Shown: piece by piece, positions 1-5,272 of the stretch
Layout of the letters: each line of letters begins with the position of its first letter
Numbering within the stretch: the stretch's first letter is position 1
Source: Methanosarcina sp.
GTDB lineage: Archaea; Halobacteriota; Methanosarcinia; Methanosarcinales; Methanosarcinaceae
Reading direction: 5' to 3'
DNA length: 5,272 nt
NCBI GenBank assembly: GCA_017883485.1
Contig: JADGNM010000207.1
Span: 1 to 5,272, forward strand
The notes under the pieces: generated by a model
The model's database searches: none
What the model saw: only the letters and a program-made list of their open reading frames with translations
What the model was told of the DNA's origin: nothing
Made by a program: the position numbers and the translations under genes

Positions 1-187
1 ATTGCGTTTTTTATTCTACCATTGGTTATTAATCACACTTATCTGTGATGTCAAAATCAATATCAATCAACTGATTTTGGGTAGGCTGAATAGTTACCCG
101 AAAAGTAGGAATTACAATGCAGAGTAATGTTTTGTATGACAAAACGAAAAATCGGGCAAGTTAAGAGAAAAAAAACCATGCCAAACC
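1..187. other. AT-rich intergenic stretch at left edge, no supported gene
   Basis: No gene can be supported here. On the minus strand a reading frame without an ATG is open from about 157 down to a TAA at 29-31 and ends in an acidic tail (DIDFDITDKCD). It could be the end of a decayed gene, but it is short, has no start with a ribosome-binding site, and I do not recognise it. The only other signal is the poly-T run at 168-175 (minus strand), listed separately. Confidence 0.5.
168..175 (-). terminator. Poly-T terminator behind the synthetase remnant
   Basis: Read on the minus strand, a run of eight T follows the TGA of the acetyl-CoA synthetase-like remnant by about a dozen bases, and further T-rich tracts lie just beyond (about 141-151). 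Oligo-T stretches without a strong hairpin are the usual archaeal intrinsic terminator. It is probably a leftover from when the gene was complete. Confidence 0.45.
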
Positions 188-320
188 TCATTTCAGTATA
201 AGCCTCATATCCACTGCAAGAACGCCTTTTCCTTCCTCAAAAACCATAAGAGGGTTAATTTCAAACTCTTCTATCTCTGAAAAATTGCAGGCAAGCCTTT
301 TCCTACCGAATATAGCATGA
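188..320 (-). pseudogene. C-terminal remnant of ADP-forming acetyl-CoA synthetase (ATP-grasp part)
   Basis: The minus strand, ending at the TGA at 188-190, reads [19 protein letters not shown] followed by [20 protein letters not shown]. This is the hallmark end of the ATP-grasp (beta) portion of ADP-forming acyl-CoA synthetases: a 'DFPEI-E-DINPL' strand, an acidic loop with Gly-Lys-Gly, then 'AVDARIIL' at the terminus. The family converts acetyl-CoA, ADP and phosphate to acetate, ATP and CoA. Only about 40 codons are recognisable. Upstream of about 310 the similarity stops, the frame meets TAA near 388, and the DNA passes into the gene at 425 on the other strand, so the CoA-binding and catalytic-histidine parts are absent. 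I recall such a synthetase gene close to ack-pta in M. mazei and M. acetivorans, which fits a decayed ortholog. The upstream boundary is approximate. Confidence 0.65.
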
Positions 321-424
321 TGACCGGATGTGGGCGAAAAATAAATGAAAGAGGCAGCCCAATCAGCTATACAAGCAATATTGCATTATGCATATGAAGG
401 CCAGCATCTTGGCAACGAGAAAAG

Positions 425-757
425 ATGGTTGAAATGGAATGGTCAAAACCGGAGAAGGAGATCGCACGCAGGGCATTCGATTCCGCCTATGAACGTGAGT
501 GTATGGCCATTGCACACAAAGTCCGTGAAATGGCAGACAGAGTATATGAACCATCCGATATGTGGGAGATTCATGATTACCTGACCGAGAAAAGAAAGGA
601 GACGGACCAGAAGTACGATTACCGTTATACTATCCTGCTGTCCGTCTTTGCTCGACTGATCTGCGAAGGCTGGATCAAAGAAGAGGATCTGGAGGGTCTC
701 TCTGAAGACAAGTTGCAGGAAATTCACCGAATCGCGGAATTTTTTGCCGGATTTTGA
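425..757 (+). CDS. Fluorescence recovery protein (FRP)-like protein
   Basis: A 110-residue, all-helical soluble protein matching the FRP family. In cyanobacteria FRP is a small dimer that binds the active orange carotenoid protein (OCP) and speeds its return to the resting state. Against my recollection of Synechocystis Slr1964, about one third of positions are identical without gaps from W6-S7 on: F18, A21-Y22, R24-E25, D45, W47, H50-D51, L53, K56-R57, K63-Y64-D65, R67, V74-F75-A76, L78, E81-G82, L89, L92, D95-K96. W47, H50, D51 and R57 correspond to W50, H53, D54 and R60, the conserved patch at the FRP dimer interface. Residues I recall as touching OCP (F76, K102) are replaced by S73 and E99. 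ATG 425 is the most upstream start (in-frame TGA at 395); ATG 434 is possible, and neither has a strong ribosome-binding site. No OCP-like gene lies in the window, and Methanosarcina is not known to have one, so the partner and role are unknown. Family assignment is fairly sure; function is not. Confidence 0.75.
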   Translation: MVEMEWSKPEKEIARRAFDSAYERECMAIAHKVREMADRVYEPSDMWEIHDYLTEKRKETDQKYDYRYTILLSVFARLICEGWIKEEDLEGLSEDKLQEIHRIAEFFAGF

Positions 758-1033
758 GACATGAGAAGCTGGCACTTTGAATCTGGCGATATTGCTAGTG
801 TCGTGTCAGTCATCTAAGATTTATTGATTCTGAATAGTTGAGATCGATTTTATAAGACATTTTGCTGTTGACGCGATACTAGTCTCTTAGAGAATCACAA
901 CGTCAGCCGTAATTGACCAATTAGTTAATTATAGGGCGGAAATACGAAAAATCAGGGATTAAAACAGCTTAGTTGAATTGACTAAAACTCGTACGCAAAA
1001 GAGAAAAAAGGTAAAAGAAAAAATCCTCTACCT
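758..1033. other. Intergenic region between two convergent genes
   Basis: The FRP-like gene (+) and ackA (-) point into this 276-base AT-rich gap. I see no RNA gene and no open frame longer than about 20 codons. The half next to ackA contains that gene's T-rich terminator. No comparably clear T-run follows the FRP-like gene; only a short T-rich patch near 848-865 could serve. Confidence 0.5.
997..1023 (-). terminator. T-rich terminator of the pta-ackA operon
   Basis: On the minus strand, just after the ackA TGA, come three closely spaced T-runs (ATTTTTTC, CCTTTTTTC, CTCTTTTG in reading order). Multiple oligo-T stretches within about 40 bases of a stop codon are typical of archaeal transcription termination. 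No strong hairpin precedes them. Confidence 0.6.
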
Positions 1034-2263
1034 TCAGACTGACATATGACGGCTTAACTTGACTTCTGCATCAACGATCTCTTTTGTGTCCCTTGCTATG
1101 GTAAGTTCTTCATTGGTCGGGATGACAAGTACCCTTATTTTAGAATCCGGAGTGGCGATATCGATCTCCTGGCTCCTGATTTTGTTCTTTTCCTGATCGA
1201 TCTTTATGCCGAAGTTTTCAAGGCCGGAACAAATTCTATTCCTGATGTTTCCGCTGTTTTCTCCGATGCCTGCGGTAAAGACAATTGCATCCGGGTAGTC
1301 GAGCACGGCTGAATACTCCCCGATTACTTTTTTGATCTTGTATGAGAAGACTTCGAGGGCAAGTTCGGCTCTTTCATTACCTGTGGAAGCTGCTTCGTCA
1401 AGTTCTCTGAAGTCGTTGCTGAGTCCGGAGATTCCAAGCACACCGGATTTTTTGTTCATTAAGGCGTCGACTTCCCTGGTTGAGAGGTTTTCTTTCTCCA
1501 TCATGACGGGAACGAGTGCCGGGTCAATGGAACCGCACCTGGTACCCATTGCAACACCCTCGAGCGGGGTATAGCCCATGGTTGTCTCAACGGATTTTCC
1601 GCCTTTAACAGCCGTAATGCTCGTACCGTTTCCCATGTGGCAGGTAATGACCTTGGTTTCTTCAAGGGGCTTTCCGAGCATAACGGCAGCCCTTCTGGAA
1701 ACATATAAGTGGGAGGTGCCGTGGAAACCGTATTTCCTGATCCCATATTTCTCGTACATGCTGTATGGCAGAGCATATATGTAGGCATATTTGGGTATTG
1801 ACGTGTGGAACGTAGTGTCAAATACGGCAACATTGGGGAGCCCAGGCATGATCTCTTCAGATGCTTCGATCCCCATCATGTTTGGTGGGTTGTGCAGAGG
1901 AGCGAGTTCGAAGTTGTCCATGATAGCCTTTTCCACTTCTTTGTCGATTAAAACCGACCTGGTGAAAACTTCACCTCCGTGAACGACCCTGTGCCCTACA
2001 GCGTTGATTTCAGACACGCTCTTGATGACGCCGTATTCCGGGTCGAGGAGGGTTTTAACGGCTGCTTGAAGAGCTAATATGTGGTTCGGATAGTCTTGGT
2101 GTTCTGCTTGATACTTCTTGCCGTCGAGCCTCTTCATTGTAATGATACCATCTTTGAAAGTTACTCTCTCGACGAGACCTGTTGCAAGCACCGATTCAGT
2201 AGCCATGTCAATTAGCTGATATTTGAGAGACGAGCTCCCACAATTTATAACTAATACTTTCAT
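1034..2263 (-). CDS. ackA: Acetate kinase
   Basis: Acetate kinase (409 aa; M. thermophila enzyme 408) phosphorylates acetate with ATP to acetyl phosphate, the first step of acetate activation in Methanosarcina; cytoplasmic homodimer of the ASKHA fold. Visible landmarks are the N-terminal phosphate loop [13 protein letters not shown] (N7), the signature GHRVVHGGE (R92), D149 in VFDTTFH, H181 in GFHGTSH, the adenosine-loop TCHMGNG (H209), R242 in GTRCGSIDP, the ATP-binding FTAGIGENS (331-337), and the C-terminal IPTNEE with the Mg-binding glutamate E385. Each sits one position after its M. thermophila counterpart. ATG 2263 is chosen because family proteins begin MKVLVIN and GGGG lies 7-10 bases upstream; an in-frame GTG at 2296 would add 11 uncharacteristic residues. 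It follows pta by 106 bases on the same strand, so the two are probably co-transcribed. C8 (alanine in M. thermophila) is as in many clostridial enzymes, in line with the published view that Methanosarcina acquired this pathway from clostridia. Confidence 0.98.
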   Translation of the reverse strand: MKVLVINCGSSSLKYQLIDMATESVLATGLVERVTFKDGIITMKRLDGKKYQAEHQDYPNHILALQAAVKTLLDPEYGVIKSVSEINAVGHRVVHGGEVFTRSVLIDKEVEKAIMDNFELAPLHNPPNMMGIEASEEIMPGLPNVAVFDTTFHTSIPKYAYIYALPYSMYEKYGIRKYGFHGTSHLYVSRRAAVMLGKPLEETKVITCHMGNGTSITAVKGGKSVETTMGYTPLEGVAMGTRCGSIDPALVPVMMEKENLSTREVDALMNKKSGVLGISGLSNDFRELDEAASTGNERAELALEVFSYKIKKVIGEYSAVLDYPDAIVFTAGIGENSGNIRNRICSGLENFGIKIDQEKNKIRSQEIDIATPDSKIRVLVIPTNEELTIARDTKEIVDAEVKLSRHMSV

Positions 2264-2356
2264 CTGTAAACCCCAGTATCGTTGTTTTATAGTCACTTCA
2301 TAGTTTTTTTTCGATATTGCTTACTTAAGAAAATTCAAATCTAACAAAATCTTTCC

Positions 2357-2369
<13 letters not shown>
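2264..2369 (-). promoter_or_regulatory. pta-ackA intergenic spacer with weak TATA-like box
   Basis: This 106-base AT-rich spacer holds no gene. On the minus strand CTATAAAA (2285-2292) sits about 21 bases before the ackA ATG. As a promoter it would give an almost leaderless ackA transcript, yet ackA has a GGGG ribosome-binding site, so read-through from pta seems the main source of message. A secondary promoter or a processing site remains possible. Confidence 0.3.
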
Positions 2370-3371
<1,002 letters not shown>

Positions 3372-3374
3372 TCA

Positions 3375-3384
3375 ACCAACCTCC
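3375..3384 (-). promoter_or_regulatory. Strong ribosome-binding site fixing the TTG start of pta
   Basis: Minus-strand GGAGGTTG is an almost full complement to the archaeal 16S 3' end and lies about seven bases before TTG 3371. With a stop codon directly in front of the TTG, it settles the start. A strong site paired with a weak start codon may set the translation level. Confidence 0.8.
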
Positions 3385-3420
3385 TATATAACTAGAGTAT
3401 TTTAAATTACCTGGTCTTGA

Positions 3421-3428
3421 TATATAAA
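3421..3428 (-). promoter_or_regulatory. Proximal TATA box for pta-ackA
   Basis: Minus-strand TTTATATA, preceded by A-rich bases that could serve as BRE. By the usual archaeal spacing transcription would start about 25 bases downstream, near 3400, giving a leader of about 30 bases before the TTG start. Confidence 0.5.
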
Positions 3429-3451
3429 TTTACGTAAAAAGCTTAGAGAGA

Positions 3452-3459
3452 TATATAAA
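3452..3459 (-). promoter_or_regulatory. Distal TATA box for pta-ackA
   Basis: A second, identical minus-strand TTTATATA lies 31 bases further upstream and would start transcription near 3430 with a leader of about 60 bases. Which box is used cannot be told from sequence. Confidence 0.5.
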
Positions 3460-3556
3460 AATGCGGAATATATATTTCAGGCTTTCAACGCGTATCTATA
3501 TCAGCTTTTATTCTCCAATTTTTGACGGTCAAGTATTATTTCTGCGGGGGATGCGT

Positions 3557-3571
3557 GTTACTTACAGTAAC
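3557..3571. promoter_or_regulatory. Dyad GTTACT-TAC-AGTAAC upstream of pta
   Basis: Perfect 6-bp inverted arms around a 3-base spacer, about 100 bp upstream of the distal pta TATA box. This is the size and symmetry of a dimeric regulator's binding site; its position would suit an activator. No regulator is identified. Confidence 0.3.
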
Positions 3572-3670
3572 GTTAATGAAAGTATATGATAATTTGATAT
3601 AAAAAAATTCCTAAATGGGTACGATGGAATATCCGGATCTTAAGCGGCATTCGAGGGCGAGAACTGTAAT

Positions 3671-3682
3671 GATTACGTAATC
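3671..3682. promoter_or_regulatory. 12-bp perfect palindrome GATTACGTAATC
   Basis: An uninterrupted palindrome in the middle of the divergent region, possibly an operator for either flanking transcript. Short palindromes arise by chance in AT-rich DNA, so the support is limited. Confidence 0.25.
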
Positions 3683-3812
3683 GATTCCCTCAGGGCAAAA
3701 CTTAGTAACCTGTTTTCTAATTTGTTTGTAGGTTTTGGTTTACTTTTAAAATATTTTTCTTTAGAGCAAAATGTTCAATTTAATTTCTAATATCGATAAG
3801 TAGAAGAAAAAA

Positions 3813-3820
3813 AATATAAG
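3813..3820 (+). promoter_or_regulatory. TATA box for the gene at 3907
   Basis: AATATAAG follows an A-rich, BRE-like run (3807-3814). A start about 25 bases downstream falls near 3838-3842, exactly where the tandem repeats begin, so the repeats would form the whole 5' leader. Confidence 0.45.
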
Positions 3821-3837
3821 ATCAATTTTTAGTATCA

Positions 3838-3903
3838 GTAAAGAATACTCTATGGGATAGTAAAGAATACTCTATGGGATAGTAAAGAATACTCTACGGG
3901 ATA
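3838..3903 (+). repeat. Three tandem copies of a 22-bp unit
   Basis: Units at 3838-3859, 3860-3881 and 3882-3903 each begin GTAAAGAATACTCTA and end GGGATA. The first two are identical and the third differs by one base (ACGGG for ATGGG). The array ends three bases before ATG 3907, and GGGA of the last copy lies at ribosome-binding distance from it. The unit has no obvious internal dyad. Near-identity implies recent expansion or selection. It could be an operator array, a translational leader or simple slippage. Confidence 0.9.
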
Positions 3904-3906
3904 AAA

Positions 3907-4206
3907 ATGGATTTTACCTTGCAGATTGATACCGATTACTCGCCTCAGGAAGCAAGCGAGGTTATTCGCTCGGCTCTGGAACATGAGAAACACCTTGCGA
4001 AATACAAAGTATACCGCTATTCCATAATCTGTGATGAGTTTGAAGACCAGTATGATCTCATCTCTACCGAATTTATGCAAAAATTCGAAGCAGGAGAACT
4101 TATTGATGACGAAAAATACTTTGATTGGTATGCTGCAAAAAGAGGGCTTGACCACTGGAAGAAAAAGCTAACTGTACTTGAGTGTGTCAGGTTCTATGAT
4201 CAATGA
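3907..4206 (+). CDS. Small acidic helical protein, antitoxin-like, without adjacent toxin
   Basis: A 99-residue soluble protein with no signal peptide or membrane segment. A short N-terminal strand (FTLQIDTDY) is followed by helices rich in charged and aromatic residues: residues 13-34 (PQEASEVIRSALEHEKHLAKYK), 40-60, and a C-terminal helix 68-95 after the turn FEAGELIDDEKYFDWYAAKR (60-79). The order 'helix - F..KFE.GEL.D...YF.WYA - K..L' resembles small archaeal and cyanobacterial proteins that I recall encoded just upstream of a toxin such as the DUF6516/TumE type; that link is recollection and not proven. No toxin-like frame follows: the next 500 bases contain no gene. ATG 3907 follows GGGA of the last 22-bp repeat, which supports the start. 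It may be an orphan antitoxin or a survivor of a broken pair. Confidence 0.7.
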   Translation: MDFTLQIDTDYSPQEASEVIRSALEHEKHLAKYKVYRYSIICDEFEDQYDLISTEFMQKFEAGELIDDEKYFDWYAAKRGLDHWKKKLTVLECVRFYDQ

Positions 4207-4734
4207 CCCTTCTTGCAACTACCACTTAAATTTCACTATATTTCTGATAATTTAACCTAACTATCTGATTTATTGAAAAAATAATCCAGCAAAATTGAGG
4301 TTTAATCCTCCGGAAGAATCCTGTCGGTTTATATCAAATCAAAAGGTTTAATATTTTGGATAACTATTCATCCTACATTCCGCAGATGTACACAGCTGTA
4401 GAATTTATTTGCCGATTTGCCCAAAATTATCCATACAACGATGGGTTAACTTTTAAACTATAGCCTTATTGAGATAATTGATGGCATTTTTGTGTACATC
4501 TGCGGAATGTAGGATTCATGTTTGTAATCTTAGCCTATTCATCTAATAAGAGGTCGATGATATATAGCAAAGAATGATGCCTAATCCTCTTTAGTTAGCT
4601 TCACAAGCTTTGCTTAACGTTAATTTAGTAATTGGGATTTATTTTTGCATCCCGACTGCAAAAGCAAAGATATTATAGCTGAATACTTGCAAAATACGAA
4701 GATTTTCCTTCAAACGACCGGCTAATTAACCTGA
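4207..4734. other. Non-coding region holding a MITE
   Basis: About 530 AT-rich bases without a supported gene on either strand. The clear object is the inverted-repeat element at 4372-4513. A short dyad GAGG-TTTAAT-CCTC near 4298-4311 could help terminate the gene ending at 4206, but lacks a following T-run. No tRNA or known riboswitch fold is apparent. A weak TATA-like ATATTATA (about 4670-4677) precedes the PKD reading frame. Confidence 0.6.
4366..4519. mobile_element. 142-bp MITE with 23-bp terminal inverted repeats and 6-bp target duplication
   Basis: The element spans 4372-4513. Its left end (4372-4394) begins CCTACATTCCGCAGATG and is repeated perfectly in inverse orientation over 23 bp at the right end (4491-4513). 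Directly outside both ends stands ATTCAT (4366-4371 and 4514-4519), a 6-bp target-site duplication; the AT beside each repeat makes a 4-bp or 2-bp duplication with longer repeats an alternative reading. The 96-bp interior has no coding capacity, so transposition must rely on a transposase encoded elsewhere by an insertion sequence with the same ends. The perfect ends and duplication indicate a recent insertion. The parent family cannot be named from here. Confidence 0.85.
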
Positions 4735-5272
4735 AGGGGGGAGTCGGAATCTTTAACGAGTGAGCCTTCAGCTGAAAAAAGGTTAGCAGGTGTCTCAATT
4801 GAAAATAATAATTCAAAATTAATACTTCTATTCTTCTCATTCTCGGCCTTGGCCTCAGTTTATACAGGTCTAGCCGCAGAGGATACAATCCCTAATTTTT
4901 CAGGTACTCCGTTATCAGGAGTTGCGCCTTTAACAGTACACTTTAATCAAATCGGTAATGAGAATTCTACGACGATACGGTGGGACTTAGGAGACGGAAC
5001 ATATTCAACAACTAAGAATCCAACGCATACATACAACAAAACAGGAACTTATACTGTTAAATTAACAGTAGATAATCAAATTGAAACAAAATCCAATTAT
5101 ATTGTTGTAACTTCCCCTCCTATTCCTCCTGTTTCTGCATTCTCTGCCTCACCAATCTCTGGGAATGCACCCTTAACTGTGACGTTGTGCGACGAGAAGT
5201 TATACTATAGTGCGACAAGAAGTTATAAATCGTATTGCATAGACGCTATCCCTTCTGTTTGGGATAATCCTA
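4735..5272 (+). pseudogene. PKD-domain surface protein, 5' end defective and interrupted; continues past window
   Basis: The frame is open from 4735 (TGA at 4732-4734) to the window end. It encodes a charged stretch, then a signal peptide (SKLILLFFSFSALASVYTGL, cleaved near AAED), then a full PKD domain: GTPLSGVAPLTVHF, the core WDLGDGTYSTTKNPTHTY, NKTGTYTVKLTV. A proline-rich linker and the start of a second domain (SAFSASPISGNAPLTVT) follow. PKD proteins are common cell-surface components in Methanosarcina. Two defects are visible. There is no ATG, GTG or TTG in frame before the signal peptide; ATT 4798 has AGGTG five bases upstream and may be a mutated ATG or a rare start, and GTG 4792 is one frame away. 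At about 5185 the second PKD domain stops matching and repeat DNA begins, though the frame stays open. A working gene with a rare start is less likely but possible. Confidence 0.6.
5187..5232 (+). repeat. Imperfect 23-bp direct repeat at a probable insertion junction
   Basis: GTGCGACGAGAAGTTATA (5187-5204) recurs as GTGCGACAAGAAGTTATA (5210-5227), 17 of 18 bases matching, with a period of 23. The first copy starts within two bases of where the PKD reading frame loses similarity. Repeated motifs at a break in a gene suggest the terminus of an insertion sequence or other mobile element whose body lies beyond the window. Confidence 0.55.

Larger units (their letters stand above)
3372..3906. other. 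Long divergent intergenic region between pta and the gene at 3907
   Basis: 535 bases without a supported gene, strongly AT-rich. Items seen: the pta ribosome-binding site (3375-3384), two minus-strand TTTATATA boxes (3421-3428, 3452-3459), a third minus-strand T-rich/TATA-like element (3596-3607), a spaced dyad (3557-3571), a 12-bp palindrome (3671-3682), a plus-strand TATA box (3813-3820) and a three-copy tandem repeat (3838-3903). A 21-codon frame starting at ATG 3615 and a start-less frame across 3641-3788 are too short to call. Confidence 0.6.

Noticed and set aside
29..157. Minus-strand start-less frame ending in an acidic tail (DIDFDITDKCD)
   Set aside because: It is about 40 codons, has no start codon with a ribosome-binding site and is not recognised. 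It could be a gene remnant but cannot be told from chance.
345..584. 79-codon plus-strand frame [10 protein letters not shown]...
   Set aside because: Most of it overlaps the FRP-like gene in another frame and its composition there (RRRRSHAGHS) is that of a shadow. Its N-terminal part overlaps the synthetase-remnant region and matches nothing I know.
443..775. 110-codon minus-strand frame opposite the FRP-like gene
   Set aside because: It is antisense to a convincing family member, and its sequence lacks domain-like features.
1501..1833. Minus-strand 110-codon frame and several plus-strand frames inside ackA and pta
   Set aside because: They are shadows of two well-identified enzymes; none has an independent ribosome-binding site or family resemblance.
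3615..3788. Short frames in the divergent region (21 codons from ATG 3615, and a start-less frame 3641-3788 containing DYVIDSLRAKLSNLF)
   Set aside because: They are short, have no start or no ribosome-binding site, and no recognisable family. A decayed gene is possible but not supportable.
3838..3903. CRISPR array
   Set aside because: The three 22-bp units are directly adjacent with no spacers, and no cas genes are present. It is a plain tandem repeat.
4735..4797. N-terminal charged stretch of the PKD frame as real protein sequence
   Set aside because: It has no start codon in frame, and signal peptides normally begin within a few residues of the start. It is more likely untranslated leader that happens to be open.
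4673..4888. 71-codon minus-strand frame
   Set aside because: It lies antisense to the signal-peptide coding part of the PKD frame, and its composition is explained by that overlap.

Overview
The window looks like a chromosomal segment of a Methanosarcina-type methanogenic archaeon. The main reason is a pta-ackA pair on the minus strand. Its phosphotransacetylase has the length (333 aa) and active-site residues of the Methanosarcina thermophila enzyme, and its acetate kinase has the Methanosarcina/clostridial architecture. AT-rich intergenic DNA, TTTATATA-type promoter boxes, a GGAGGTTG ribosome-binding site, T-rich terminators and a PKD-domain surface-protein reading frame all agree with this. 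I cannot name the species.

Layout. 1-187: AT-rich, no convincing gene. 188-320 (-): the last ~40 codons of an ADP-forming acetyl-CoA synthetase-type ATP-grasp protein, detached from any upstream body and read as a gene remnant. 425-757 (+): an intact 110-residue protein that closely resembles the cyanobacterial fluorescence recovery protein (FRP), the regulator of the orange carotenoid protein. 758-1033: no gene, but it holds the T-rich terminator of ackA. 1034-2263 (-) ackA and 2370-3371 (-) pta form the core acetate-activation operon, transcribed pta then ackA. 3372-3906: a long promoter/leader region with two identical TTTATATA boxes facing pta, two dyads, and three tandem copies of a 22-bp unit abutting the next gene. 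3907-4206 (+): a 99-residue acidic helical protein resembling the small antitoxin-like partner of archaeal toxin-antitoxin pairs, with no partner beside it. 4372-4513: a 142-bp non-coding element with perfect 23-bp terminal inverted repeats and a 6-bp target duplication, i.e. a MITE. 4735-5272 (+): a signal-peptide and PKD-domain reading frame without a usual start codon, whose second PKD domain breaks off at ~5185 where a 23-bp-period direct repeat begins, probably the end of another insertion.

How it fits together. AckA makes acetyl phosphate from acetate and ATP, and Pta transfers the acetyl group to CoA, giving acetyl-CoA for aceticlastic methanogenesis; the pair can run backwards to make ATP and acetate. 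The broken synthetase tail next door would have belonged to a one-step acetate/acetyl-CoA enzyme, so the locus appears to have been an acetate-metabolism cluster that lost one member. The right-hand 1.4 kb is accessory DNA shaped by mobile elements. The most unexpected item is the FRP-like gene. It keeps the four residues I recall as the FRP core patch, in a lineage not known to have an orange carotenoid protein, so it presumably has another partner.
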